A DNA stretch of 51,496 nucleotides from Candidatus Halocynthiibacter alkanivorans. Its GTDB lineage: Bacteria > Pseudomonadota > Alphaproteobacteria > Rhodobacterales > Rhodobacteraceae. Below the pieces are notes generated by a model that saw nothing but the letters and a program-made list of their open reading frames with translations, did not search any database and was not told the DNA's origin. The stretch lies in NCBI RefSeq assembly GCF_003333265.1, contig NZ_QOLB01000149.1, positions 1 through 51,496 of the forward strand, written 5' to 3'. Below are positions 42,373-50,206 of the stretch, in pieces (positions within the stretch are counted from its first letter, which is position 1; every line of letters starts with the position of its first letter). Made by a program: the position numbers and the translations under genes.

Positions 42373-42849
42373 GGCGTGCCCGTGAAGCTGCGGCGGCCGC
42401 TGCGCGAAATGCGGGCGGTGCCGCAGCACTGTATTGCAGGTGTCGTGGCGGCGTGGGCGCGGGGTGTCAGGTCTGGGTGCGGACTGCCGCGCCCTTAAGA
42501 AGGGGCGATCCGGCCCGCGGGCGTGGCGCAAGTTGACTGCCGGCGCCACCGTTCTCGCCGCCACCTCAGTGGCACGGCCGTTACCTCAGTGCCGTTTCCG
42601 CCGTCGCTCCTGATGTCACAGCTCCCGCCGCCTCAGTAGCCCCGCGACAACCTTAAAGCCGTTCCCGCCATCGCTCCTGTCCGCCGCTTCCGCCGCCGCC
42701 CGGTCGCGGGTCCCCGCTGCGGGCTCCGGCGACCGGGCGGCGGTCCTCCAGTGCTCCTCCTGCGGTGGCGAGCGTATCGTTGCGCTGTTGCCAATCGGCG
42801 TCAGGATGGCCACATTGCGACAAGGTATGCAAGATCCGGGGACGAACAG
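42373..42849. other. GC-rich gap with long hairpin and short repeats
   Basis: No gene is supported in this roughly 480 bp. It holds a perfect 15-bp hairpin (CCGCCGCCCGGTCGC at 42693-42707 with its inverse at 42729-42743) and two copies of a 22-bp unit with two mismatches (42591-42612 and 42658-42679), plus several copies of CCTCAGT. No T-run follows the hairpin. It may be a decayed gene or a structured leader for lrp. Confidence 0.55.
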
Positions 42850-43311
42850 ATGGCTGAACTTGATGACACCGACCGCCGCATTCTGGCGGTGCTGCAAAAA
42901 CAGGGGCGGATTTCCAATTCGGATCTGTCCGAACGGGTGCATCTGTCGGCGTCGGCCTGTCACCGCCGGGTGCAGCGTATGGAGCGCGAGGGGTTTATCC
43001 GCGATTACGTGGCGCTGCTGGACGCGCGCCGGGTGGATCTGCCGGCAACAGTGTTTGTGGAAATCACCCTGTCAGGTCAGGCGGATGAGGTGCTGGATGC
43101 GTTTGAGCGCGAGGTGGCGCTGATCCCGGATGTGCTGGAATGTCACCTGATGGCGGGCACGGCGGATTATCTGCTGAAAGTTGTGACGCGGGACACCGAT
43201 CATTTCGCCCAGCTGCACCGGCGCTATCTGGCGCGGTTGCCCGGGGTGCAGGGCATGCAGAGCTCGTTTTCACTGCGCACCGTGGTCAATACCACGGCGC
43301 TGCCGGTGTGA
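42850..43311 (+). CDS. Lrp/AsnC-family regulator
   Basis: The 153-aa protein has the Lrp N-terminal HTH (residues 4-55: DDTDRRILAVLQKQGRISNS, then LSASACHRRVQRMEREG) and the RAM/AsnC ligand-binding domain (about 65-150, with VLECHLMAGTADYLLKVV and LARLPGVQGMQSSF). The family controls amino-acid metabolism, with amino acids as ligands. The ATG at 42850 starts MAELDDTDRR; the open frame upstream is the GC-rich gap. Its stop overlaps the GTG of the P-loop gene, so the two are one unit. Confidence 0.92.
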   Translation: MAELDDTDRRILAVLQKQGRISNSDLSERVHLSASACHRRVQRMEREGFIRDYVALLDARRVDLPATVFVEITLSGQADEVLDAFEREVALIPDVLECHLMAGTADYLLKVVTRDTDHFAQLHRRYLARLPGVQGMQSSFSLRTVVNTTALPV

Positions 43312-43847
43312 GGCCGCCCTGTCGGGTGCATATTACCGGGCCGGGCGGGTCCGGGGTGACCAGCCTCGGGCGGGCGCTGGCGCAGCATTGGGCGGTGCCC
43401 TGCCACGACACAGACGATTATTTCTGGCAGCCAACCACACCGGCCTGCCAGCTGAAATGCGATGCGGCCGCACGGCTGGCGCTGATGCGGCAGATGTTTC
43501 TTCCCGGCCCGGCCAGGGCGCTGTCGGGCGCGCTGGAGACCTGGAGCGCTGAAGTTGAGCCTTATTTCGATCTGGTCATCCTGCTGCGGCTTGATCCGGC
43601 GCTGCGCATGAAGAGCCTCAGGACGCGGGAGGTCGCGCGCTATGGCGCAGCAGCGCTGGCGCCGGGCGGGGCCATGCATGCCGCCAGCCGGGAGTTTATG
43701 GACTGGGCGGCGCTGTATGATCTGCCAGACACCGGCCGTCGCAGTCGCGCGCGGCATCTGGAGTGGACCGCCGGACTGAAATGCCCGGTGATGGAGCTGG
43801 ACAGTTCGGCGCCGGTGGTCGCGCTGCAACAAGCGGTTGTCGGGTGA
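43308..43847 (+). CDS. Atypical P-loop protein, adenylate/shikimate-kinase-like
   Basis: A 179-aa protein starting at a GTG overlapping the lrp stop (GTGA). Residues 11-18 read GPGGSGVT, a Walker A-type loop with the invariant Lys replaced by Val17. The remainder resembles small kinase-like ATPases (HDTDDYFWQPTTP, then LRTREVARYG, a lid-like part, and ASREFMDWAALYD). Some members of this kinase-like group keep Thr in that position, so this may be a functional variant. The role is unknown; a link to the Lrp regulator is suggested only by the overlap. Confidence 0.75.
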   Translation: MRPPCRVHITGPGGSGVTSLGRALAQHWAVPCHDTDDYFWQPTTPACQLKCDAAARLALMRQMFLPGPARALSGALETWSAEVEPYFDLVILLRLDPALRMKSLRTREVARYGAAALAPGGAMHAASREFMDWAALYDLPDTGRRSRARHLEWTAGLKCPVMELDSSAPVVALQQAVVG

Positions 43848-43874
43848 TGCCGGGCTGCGTTCCGGGGTTTTGCC

Positions 43875-44885
43875 CTAGTAGAACAATACCACCAGCCCTG
43901 CCAGGATTAATGCCACGCCGGTGAGTTTTGGGATCAGGGCGCTGTAGGGCAGGGTTTTCTCGGCGATGACATAGAACGCGAGGCCGGCGATCCAGAACAG
44001 GTTCATGATGCCGCCGACAAAGAGCAGCGCCATCAGGGCCCAGCAGCAGCCGAGGCAAAACGTGCCGTGATGTGCGCCCATCTGCAGCGCGCCGCGCGCA
44101 CCAGGGCGCCGGTGCCGGGTCAGAAACTGCGCCGGGGAACGGCAATGGTCAAGGCAGGCGTTTTTCAGGGCAGAGAACTGGTACAGCCCGGCAAGTATCA
44201 GCACGGTGCCGGCGAGGCCGGAGGAGCTGATCTTCATCAAAGCCGGCGCCACCAGGCCTGCGTGCCCCAGCCCCCATTGCAGCGCGGTCGCCACCAGGCT
44301 GAACAGGGCCCAGATCAACAGATAACCAGTAAGGAACAACAGGGCTAACCCTGGTGCTTTGTCCTGGTCCGCGCCCTGGCGTTTCAGCGCGGTGAACAGC
44401 AGCAGGGCTGGCGCGGCGCTGGGGGTCATCATCGCAATCATCATCACCCACCACATCAGCGCCACCAGGATGGCATAGCCCGGCGTCCACGTGGTTGCAG
44501 CGACCATTGGCATGGCAGCTGGCGGCGGGTCGGATGACGGGCTCGCGGCGGGCGGCAGAGCGGTTGACGGCATGACGGTTTGTGATGTCAGTTCCATCCG
44601 GGCCATATCAAGGGCAGACATGTCCATGCCGACGCCGACAACCGTATAGGTGAACGCCAGCACGACGATTGCCGCCGCCGCCAGCAGCACAATCAGCTGG
44701 TCGCGGCGGGCGAGGCGTTCGGCGATACCGGGACCAGCTGTGGCCGCCCGTGCAGGACCGGTGGCGTGCCCGGCGGTGCCCTTGTGGCTGCGGGCACTGG
44801 CGCCGGCCCTGGCGTTGCTCGCGGTACTGGCCGCGCGACCGGGACCGGTGCTGGTTCCGGTGGCGGGCGGGAGTTTTGTCCCCAT
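43875..44885 (-). CDS. DUF2182 polytopic membrane protein, predicted metal-binding
   Basis: The 336-aa protein has an Ala/Thr/Gly-rich, probably disordered N-terminal tail (residues 1-58) and six membrane segments (about 63-85, 135-155, 177-205, 223-240, 281-306, 316-336). The family motif is WWVMMIAMMTPSAAP (about 145-160), with Met pairs. Cysteines C244, C248 (ACLDHC), C277, C280 and C281 (FCLGCC) may bind metal. I recall DUF2182 as a predicted metal-binding membrane protein of unknown role. It lies 12 bp after the DUF1326 gene. The extended N-tail is unusual and may include unreliable residues. Confidence 0.88.
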   Translation of the reverse strand: MGTKLPPATGTSTGPGRAASTASNARAGASARSHKGTAGHATGPARAATAGPGIAERLARRDQLIVLLAAAAIVVLAFTYTVVGVGMDMSALDMARMELTSQTVMPSTALPPAASPSSDPPPAAMPMVAATTWTPGYAILVALMWWVMMIAMMTPSAAPALLLFTALKRQGADQDKAPGLALLFLTGYLLIWALFSLVATALQWGLGHAGLVAPALMKISSSGLAGTVLILAGLYQFSALKNACLDHCRSPAQFLTRHRRPGARGALQMGAHHGTFCLGCCWALMALLFVGGIMNLFWIAGLAFYVIAEKTLPYSALIPKLTGVALILAGLVVLFY

Positions 44886-44897
44886 CGTAGCGCCTTG

Positions 44898-45533
44898 TCA
44901 GCGCACCACGCCGGCACCGGTGAGATGCAGCTGGGCCAGGTGCGCATGGGTGTTATTGTTTTTCAGCAGTGAAATAGCGCCGCCGGAGGTGGTGGTACTG
45001 CCGCTGGCCATTTCGGCAACGTCAAATTCAAACCCGTGTGGCAGGTTGATTCTGATCCGGTGCGGATCGCCGGTGACAATATTAGGAATCGGTTTGACGT
45101 TGATTTCGACCACACCGGAGACCGAGCCCTTTCCGGTGCGCGCCTCGGGATCCATGTCGATTGAAACGGGTTTATAGAGCGTGTCGTGTTTGGTCGGGGC
45201 CATCGCGGAATAGACAAACCACATGGTTGCCATTTCAGTGGTGTCGCGGCCGTTCATGATTTCCCCAAGCGCGGCGCGCTGTTCAGCGCTGGCGCTTTCG
45301 TCAATGATCAGCTGCATCTCGCCATTGCCTTCGTGGATGGGGCCGGGCCATTTATAGACGGCGGCGGCGCGCAGCCCGTCGAGATTTACATCGCCGTAAT
45401 GGCCTTTGTTGATGTTGAAGAACACCGCCGCTTCGCAGGTGCCGTCGCTGGGCAAAACGGCGAACTGGCACGGGCAGCCAAAATTGCAATTGCAGTTGGT
45501 GAGTTCTGCGCCCTGGATACTCCACTCTGTCAT
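44898..45533 (-). CDS. DUF1326 protein with CxCx3CxC motif
   Basis: A 211-aa cytoplasmic-looking protein of the DUF1326 family. Its hallmark is near the N-terminus: C14, C16, C20, C22 in NCNCNFGCPCQF, a likely metal site. The family is often next to DUF2182, as here. The body has VYKWPGPIHEGNGEMQLII and a C-terminal all-beta region (VSGVVEINVKPIPNIVTG). I chose the ATG at 45533, with GAGGGA seven bases upstream; the frame open to 45908 is GC-rich filler. A hairpin lies in its leader. Function unknown. Confidence 0.87.
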   Translation of the reverse strand: MTEWSIQGAELTNCNCNFGCPCQFAVLPSDGTCEAAVFFNINKGHYGDVNLDGLRAAAVYKWPGPIHEGNGEMQLIIDESASAEQRAALGEIMNGRDTTEMATMWFVYSAMAPTKHDTLYKPVSIDMDPEARTGKGSVSGVVEINVKPIPNIVTGDPHRIRINLPHGFEFDVAEMASGSTTTSGGAISLLKNNNTHAHLAQLHLTGAGVVR

Positions 45534-45914
45534 GATTTGATCCCTCGTTAAGTGACACTGACGACGGGCGGAATGCCCGTCCGAGATGGCGCTGGCCTGT
45601 GTCTCTGTCCCAAGGGTGCGGTTTCTGTCGTAGCGCAGGTTTGAAATTGCCGGAGGCTGCAAAATACGGTGCGACCGCTGCGTGACCGTAGCAAGAAAAT
45701 GCGGAAAAATCCATATGAGAGGCAGAGGCGCGGCGATCAGGTCAAAAAGCCGCCCGTAACGCCATGGTTTTGCGCTGCAGGCGGTGGGCCGGATCGGGGG
45801 CCGGATCAGCGCGGCCTGCAGGAGGGGGGCTGCGATTTTCGCCCCGCCTGCCGCCCATGGCCGCTGTTCTGCAGGCCACGGGCGGCAGCTGTGTGCCGGT
45901 GCAACCAAAAAAGC
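45534..45914. other. Gap with leader hairpin of DUF1326
   Basis: This 380-bp gap separates two minus-strand genes, running from the HalD-type dioxygenase stop (45915) to the DUF1326 start. A perfect 7-bp stem GACGGGC/GCCCGTC (45563-45569 and 45575-45581, 5-nt loop) lies about 30 bp before the DUF1326 ATG, in its leader. Runs AAAAAAG at 45905 and 45935 flank the dioxygenase stop. No other gene is supported. Confidence 0.5.
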
Positions 45915-46718
45915 TCAGCCGGTGCGGCCAAAAAAGGTCAGGCGGGCTTTTTCTGACAGCGCGATGCCGGGGGCGGAATTATAGGCCAGCACCGCCAGCA
46001 TGCGGGTGCGGGCGCCCAGGTTCGGCGCCACCCGGTGGATGGAATTGCGGCCGCGGAACAGCACCAGAGTACCGGCCCCGGCGATGATTTGCTGCACAGC
46101 TGTTTTGCCGTCGAGCACGTCGGCCACAGCACCGTAGGCCATATCGCCGGTATCGGCGTCACGCACATCGCTGACATATTCAAACGCGCCGCCGCGTTCG
46201 GGCGGCTGCACCATCAGGGTGATGGCAAAAGAAGAATTGTCAAAATGCCAGCCCAACTCCTGGCCGGTTTGTGCATAGTGCAGATTGATTGAGGACAGCG
46301 GGTCTGCGTACTCAAAAAGCGCGCTTTCGCCCAGCACCTGGCACAGGAAGCTGCGAAATTCCGGTGCATTGTAGAGCGTGCGCAGGGCGGAATCAGCCGG
46401 CACCACATCATCGGTGATGCAGCCCTTTGACGAGGTCACCAGCCGGTTGCGGGCATGGTCTTCGGCAAACGCGGGGTCCTGCGGGCTGAGATAGACCGTG
46501 TGCTGCGCCGCGCTGGCGTAGACCCGGTGCTGATTGGCGTCTCCCTCGGAATGGATGGCTTTGACTGCGGCCGCGGTGGTGAAATCCGGCATGACCAGCA
46601 CGCCAGTGTCGTCGATTTTTGCGCGGCAGGCGCTCTGAAAGGCTGTATCGCCAAGGGGATAGCTGTGCAGGTCTACAATCTGGTTCAGGGTCATTTGGGT
46701 TTGCGTCTCGGTTTTCAT
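45915..46718 (-). CDS. HalD/BesD-type Fe(II)/2-oxoglutarate dioxygenase
   Basis: The 267-aa protein resembles the HalD/BesD (ArpA-like) family of Fe(II)/2-oxoglutarate enzymes, which halogenate or hydroxylate free amino acids. The iron site reads H158-F-D160 with distal H228 (in RNSIHRVAPNLG), and R237 or R239 fits the 2-oxoglutarate-binding Arg. Halogenases of this family have Gly in place of the Asp; Asp is kept, so hydroxylation is predicted. The ATG at 46718 has AAGGAG eight bases upstream. It is divergent from a LysR gene by 107 bp, its probable regulator. The substrate is unknown. Confidence 0.85.
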   Translation of the reverse strand: MKTETQTQMTLNQIVDLHSYPLGDTAFQSACRAKIDDTGVLVMPDFTTAAAVKAIHSEGDANQHRVYASAAQHTVYLSPQDPAFAEDHARNRLVTSSKGCITDDVVPADSALRTLYNAPEFRSFLCQVLGESALFEYADPLSSINLHYAQTGQELGWHFDNSSFAITLMVQPPERGGAFEYVSDVRDADTGDMAYGAVADVLDGKTAVQQIIAGAGTLVLFRGRNSIHRVAPNLGARTRMLAVLAYNSAPGIALSEKARLTFFGRTG

Positions 46719-46825
46719 TTCGGGGCTCCTTTGCCGGTTGCTGCGAGATTAGACCCGATACAAAGATTGAAAAAACTGTATTATTTGTGCTTTAAGAAAA
46801 GAAATTCTTATTCAGGAGCGTCGCG

Positions 46826-47731
46826 ATGATCAGACTCACGCTCAAACAATGCGAGTATTTTTGTGCGGTGGCGCGGTGCGGCGGTATTGCTGCGGCGGCG
46901 CGCGCGCTGGGTGTGTCACAGCCGGCGGTGGCCCAGGCGATGGACAAGCTGGAGGATATGACCGGGTTGGTGCTGCTGCGCCGGCTGCATGCGCGTGGCA
47001 CTGAGCTGACGGCGCAGGGCGAAGCGTTCCTGTCCTACGCGACCGAGCTGGTGGTCTGCGGCACCGGTATCGAGGCTGCGGTGGAAAAGATCGCCGACAA
47101 CCGCAGTGGCACCGTGCGGCTGGGCTGTTTTCAGTCGATTGCGCCGTTTTGTCTGGCGCGGATTGTGCGCGGCTACCGGGCGCTGGCACCGGATGTGGTG
47201 CTGGACGTTTCAGAAATGCTGCAGGAGGAGCTGAGCGAGGCGCTCACCCAGGGCACGCTTGATCTGGCGATTATGTATGATCTCGGGCTGGATCCGGGGC
47301 GGATCTCATGGCGGGCGCTGACCCAGGCACCGCCCTATCTGATTGTGCCGCCGGGGCACCGGCTGGCAGAGCGTCAAAGCGTTTCGGTGCGCGACATCGC
47401 AACGGAAGATTACATCCTGTTTGATGCGCCGCGCAGCCGGGACTATTTTTTCTCGATCTTTGCGCGTTATGGCATCGGACCGCGCATCGCCTTTCGCTCG
47501 CGCTCCATCGAATCGGTGCGTTGCAGCGTGGCCAACGGGCTTGGCGTGTCGATCCTGTCAATGCGCCCTGCCTCTGATGCGACCTATGACGGTGGCCAGG
47601 TGGTGCCCATCGCGCTGGAGGAAGAGCTGCCGCCGACGCCGGTGGTGCTGGCCCACAGCGCGGAGCGCCCACCAGGGGCGCTGGCCGTGGGCCTGGCGGA
47701 TTATGTCGAGGACGTTTTCAGAGGGCTGTGA
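46826..47731 (+). CDS. LysR-family regulator divergent from the dioxygenase
   Basis: The 301-aa protein has the LysR HTH (residues 4-60: LTLKQCEYFCAVARCGGIAA, then GVSQPAVAQAMDKLE) and the substrate-binding domain (about 90-295), with GTVRLGCFQSIAPFCLARIV and VANGLGVSILSM. The ATG at 46826 follows CAGGAG. It faces the HalD-type dioxygenase gene across an AT-rich 107-bp gap, the usual arrangement for LysR targets, so it probably controls that gene. The inducer may be the enzyme's amino-acid substrate, but this is inference. Confidence 0.9.
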   Translation: MIRLTLKQCEYFCAVARCGGIAAAARALGVSQPAVAQAMDKLEDMTGLVLLRRLHARGTELTAQGEAFLSYATELVVCGTGIEAAVEKIADNRSGTVRLGCFQSIAPFCLARIVRGYRALAPDVVLDVSEMLQEELSEALTQGTLDLAIMYDLGLDPGRISWRALTQAPPYLIVPPGHRLAERQSVSVRDIATEDYILFDAPRSRDYFFSIFARYGIGPRIAFRSRSIESVRCSVANGLGVSILSMRPASDATYDGGQVVPIALEEELPPTPVVLAHSAERPPGALAVGLADYVEDVFRGL

Positions 47732-47774
47732 CGGGCAGCTCGGAGCGTTGTGGGACTTGCGCCGGTGGGGCGGG

Positions 47775-47820
47775 GTGCTGCGCCCGTGTGTTGCGCCCGT
47801 GTGTTGCGCCCGGATGTTGT
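47775..47820. repeat. Tandem 13-bp repeat
   Basis: Three adjacent copies of GTGTTGCGCCCGT-like units (47775-47787, 47788-47800, 47801-47813, one or two changes each) and a partial fourth lie in the gap between the LysR stop and the rpsU terminator. Such short tandem repeats can vary in copy number between strains. The surrounding 220 bp hold no supported gene. Confidence 0.8.
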
Positions 47821-47950
47821 GAGCAGAGGAGCGCTGCGCCGGATGCCTGCCCGACCACGCGTCAGCCCCCATGTCAGTGCAACCGTCAGACGTCCGGGCG
47901 CACGTTGTGCGGGCAATGGGCAAAGGTCTGAGCGCCTCTGATCCCCGTCA

Positions 47951-47990
47951 GCCAAAAGAAAACCCCCGGCGCCGTGAGGCCCCAGGGGTT
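47951..47990 (-). terminator. Terminator of rpsU
   Basis: On the minus strand AACCCC (from 47990) pairs with GGGGTT (to 47961), with a partly paired GC-rich inner part, followed by TTCTTTTGGC (47960-47951). It lies about 40 bp beyond the rpsU stop. Confidence 0.7.
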
Positions 47991-48027
47991 AAATTCCTGA
48001 TCCCGGAGGATCAAAAGCGTAATCGTC

Positions 48028-48234
48028 TTAGAGGAGACCTTCACGCTGCGCTTTTTTCCGAGCCAGTTTACGGGCACGACGAATTGCTTCGGCGCTCTCG
48101 CGGGCTTTTTTCTCGGACGGTTTTTCAAAATGTTGCTTGAGCTTCATTTCACGAAAAACGCCTTCACGCTGAAGTTTCTTCTTCAGAGCACGAAGTGCCT
48201 GATCGACGTTGTTATCACGTACGCTTACCTGCAT
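48028..48234 (-). CDS. rpsU: 30S ribosomal protein S21
   Basis: S21 is a small basic protein that helps initiation on the 30S subunit. The 68-aa protein shows [20 protein letters not shown] at the start, the family opening, then [20 protein letters not shown] and a basic C-terminal helix ([15 protein letters not shown]). The ATG at 48234 has a ribosome site AAAGGTGG. It is divergent from COQ9 by 123 bp, an order I recall in Rhodobacterales, and has a candidate promoter and terminator. Confidence 0.97.
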   Translation of the reverse strand: MQVSVRDNNVDQALRALKKKLQREGVFREMKLKQHFEKPSEKKARESAEAIRRARKLARKKAQREGLL

Positions 48235-48285
48235 GTGGTTTTCACCACCTTTCTAGGTTGAATTTGCAAAATTGCAGGAATTGGC

Positions 48286-48314
48286 CGTATAGCAAAGCGA
48301 TGTTATCTTGTCTA
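48286..48314 (-). promoter_or_regulatory. Candidate promoter of rpsU
   Basis: On the minus strand TAGACA (48314-48309) and TATACG (48291-48286) are 17 bp apart: 5 of 6 and 4 of 6 matches. It leaves a roughly 45-nt leader to the rpsU ATG. The -10 TATACG is the same hexamer as in the rpmI candidate. Confidence 0.5.
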
Positions 48315-48332
48315 CTATCGGGTGCATAGATT

Positions 48333-48356
48333 TTGAGAGGCTGTTTGAGAGGCTGT
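48333..48356 (+). repeat. 12-bp tandem duplication covering the COQ9 ribosome site
   Basis: TTGAGAGGCTGT occurs twice back to back (48333-48344, 48345-48356), directly before the COQ9 ATG at 48358. Each copy carries GAGAGG, so the ribosome-binding sequence is doubled. Confidence 0.85.
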
Positions 48357-48357
48357 T

Positions 48358-49173
48358 ATGCGTGTCGATACAACGGATGCCCCGCTGAAAGAGGCGCTGC
48401 TGGAGGCGGCGCTGGACCATGTGCCGTTTGACGGCTGGAGTCAGGCAACATTTGACGCCGCGGTGCAGGATTGCGCGGTCAGCGCGGAGCTGGCCCTGGC
48501 GGTCTGTCCGCGCGGTGCGGTGGATCTGGCGAGCGCCTATCACCGGCGTGGAGATGCGCAGATGCTGGCGGGTCTGGCGGCGGCGGATCTTACCGACATG
48601 CGCTTTCGCGACAAGATTGCGCTGGCGGTGCGGCTGCGCATTGAGGCCTCAGACATTGAAATGGTGCGCCGGGGTATGACCTTGTTTGCGCTGCCTTATT
48701 ATGCGCCCGACGGCACCAGGCTGATGTGGGACACCTGTGATGCGATCTGGAATGCGCTGGGCGACACCTCTGAGGATGTGAACTGGTACAGCAAACGCAT
48801 AAGCCTGTCGGGCGTCTATGCTGCCACGGTGCTGTTCTGGCTGGGCGATACTTCTGAGAGCCACGCCGACAGCTGGGAGTTTCTCGACCGGCGGGTCGAG
48901 GATGTGATGCGGATTGAAAAGGTCAAGGCCGGGGTGCGCGACAGCAAGTTGCTCTCTGGCCTGCTGGCGCTGCCGATGGCGGTGCTGGCCCAGGTGAAAG
49001 CACCGGCGGGGGCGCGGCGCCACGATGTGCCGGGCTATATGGACCCGGGTCAGGGCGGGGCGGACAGGGCTGCGGCAGATACGGGCCAAACGGACAGGGG
49101 CAGCGCGGATGCGGGCGCCCGGGACAACAGCGCTGCTGAGGCGGGCGTTGCGGATAAGGGAGCTGAGTCGTGA
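48358..49173 (+). CDS. COQ9-family ubiquinone biosynthesis protein
   Basis: COQ9 proteins bind lipids and assist the hydroxylation steps of ubiquinone synthesis. The 271-aa protein has the N-terminal helical domain (about 8-60) and the COQ9 core (about 80-210), with RFRDKIALAVRLRIEA, WDTCDAIWNALGDTSEDVNWYSKR, cited as ALGDTSEDVNWYSKR, and VLFWLGDTSESHADSWEFLDRR, cited as GDTSESHADSWEFLD. From about 228 the protein becomes an Ala/Asp/Gly-rich tail, likely disordered and unlike the family. Two copies of the ribosome sequence precede the ATG. It overlaps the quinone oxidoreductase gene by 4 bp. Confidence 0.9.
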   Translation: MRVDTTDAPLKEALLEAALDHVPFDGWSQATFDAAVQDCAVSAELALAVCPRGAVDLASAYHRRGDAQMLAGLAAADLTDMRFRDKIALAVRLRIEASDIEMVRRGMTLFALPYYAPDGTRLMWDTCDAIWNALGDTSEDVNWYSKRISLSGVYAATVLFWLGDTSESHADSWEFLDRRVEDVMRIEKVKAGVRDSKLLSGLLALPMAVLAQVKAPAGARRHDVPGYMDPGQGGADRAAADTGQTDRGSADAGARDNSAAEAGVADKGAES

Positions 49174-50153
49174 GCGAGATGAATTGCGTAGAGATTACCG
49201 CCGCAGGCGGGCCGGACGTCTTACAGCTGGCCCAGCGTGAAAGACCAGTGCCCCGCCTGGGCGAAGTGGTGATTAAAGTGGCATATGCCGGGGTGAACCG
49301 TCCGGACGCCTTGCAGCGCGCCGGGCTGTATGCGCCGCCCAGGGGCGCCAGCGATCTGCCGGGGCTTGAAGTGTCTGGCGAAGTCGTGGCGCTGGGGCCG
49401 GATGCCCAGGGCTGGGCGCTGGGGGATGCGGTCTGTGCGCTGGTGCCCGGCGGCGGATATGCGGAATATGTGGCGACCCAGGCCTCGCATTGCCTGCCGG
49501 TGCCTTCTGGGCTGAGCATGGCCGAGGCCGCCTGCTTGCCGGAGACCTTTTTCACCGTCTGGTCCAACGTGTTCATGCGCGGCGGGCTGCAGGCCGGCGA
49601 GCGGTTCCTGGTGCATGGCGGCTCCAGTGGCATCGGCACCACCGCGATCCAGCTGGCGCGTTCCTTTGGGGCGCGGGTGTTCACCACCGCAGGATCGGCA
49701 GAAAAATGCGCCGCCTGCACCGGGTTGGGCGCCGAAAAAGCAATAAATTACCGCGAGGATGATTTTGTCGAGGTGCTGAAGGCCGAGGGCGGCGCGCATC
49801 TGATTCTCGACATGGTGGGCGGTTCATACCTGCCGCGCAATGTGCGGGCGCTGGCGGATGATGGCCGGCTGGTGCAGATTGCCTTTTTGACCGGACCCAA
49901 GATCGAGCTGAATTTTGCCCAGGTGATGATGCGGCGCCTTACCATTACCGGCTCCACTCTGCGCCCCCAGAGCGATCTGGCCAAGGCGCGCATTGCCGAT
50001 GAGCTGCTGGCCCGGGTCTGGCCGCTGATCGAGGCCGGTCAGGTCGGCCCGGTGATGGACAGCGAATTTGCGCTGGCCGACGCGGCGGGCGCCCATACAA
50101 AGCTGGAGGCCGGCAGCCACATCGGCAAGATCGTATTGAAAGTCGGCGGCTGA
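49170..50153 (+). CDS. NAD(P)H quinone oxidoreductase, PIG3/QOR type
   Basis: A 327-aa zinc-free medium-chain dehydrogenase of the PIG3 (TP53I3) branch. Visible parts are VAYAGVNRPDALQRAGLY, the signature GLEVSGEVVALGPDA, LPETFFTVWSNVF, the NADPH loop HGGSSGIGTTAIQLA (near residue 148), and ALADDGRLVQIAFLTGPK. It likely reduces quinones or enones with NADPH. It starts at a GTG that overlaps the COQ9 stop (GTGA), so it is coupled to a ubiquinone-synthesis gene; a role in quinone handling fits but is inference. Confidence 0.92.
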   Translation: MSEMNCVEITAAGGPDVLQLAQRERPVPRLGEVVIKVAYAGVNRPDALQRAGLYAPPRGASDLPGLEVSGEVVALGPDAQGWALGDAVCALVPGGGYAEYVATQASHCLPVPSGLSMAEAACLPETFFTVWSNVFMRGGLQAGERFLVHGGSSGIGTTAIQLARSFGARVFTTAGSAEKCAACTGLGAEKAINYREDDFVEVLKAEGGAHLILDMVGGSYLPRNVRALADDGRLVQIAFLTGPKIELNFAQVMMRRLTITGSTLRPQSDLAKARIADELLARVWPLIEAGQVGPVMDSEFALADAAGAHTKLEAGSHIGKIVLKVGG

Positions 50154-50206
50154 AGCGGGGGATTGAGAGCGTTTCGGGGCGGCGGTTCAGGCGTGTCGAT
50201 TCGCGC

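Noticed and set aside
45534-45908. N-terminal extension of the DUF1326 protein
   Set aside because: The Cys motif is near the start of the 45533 form, which has a proper ribosome site; the extension is Pro/Arg-rich filler.
47775-47820. Possible CRISPR array
   Set aside because: Repeats are 13 bp, adjacent without spacers, and only three copies, so it is a simple tandem repeat.
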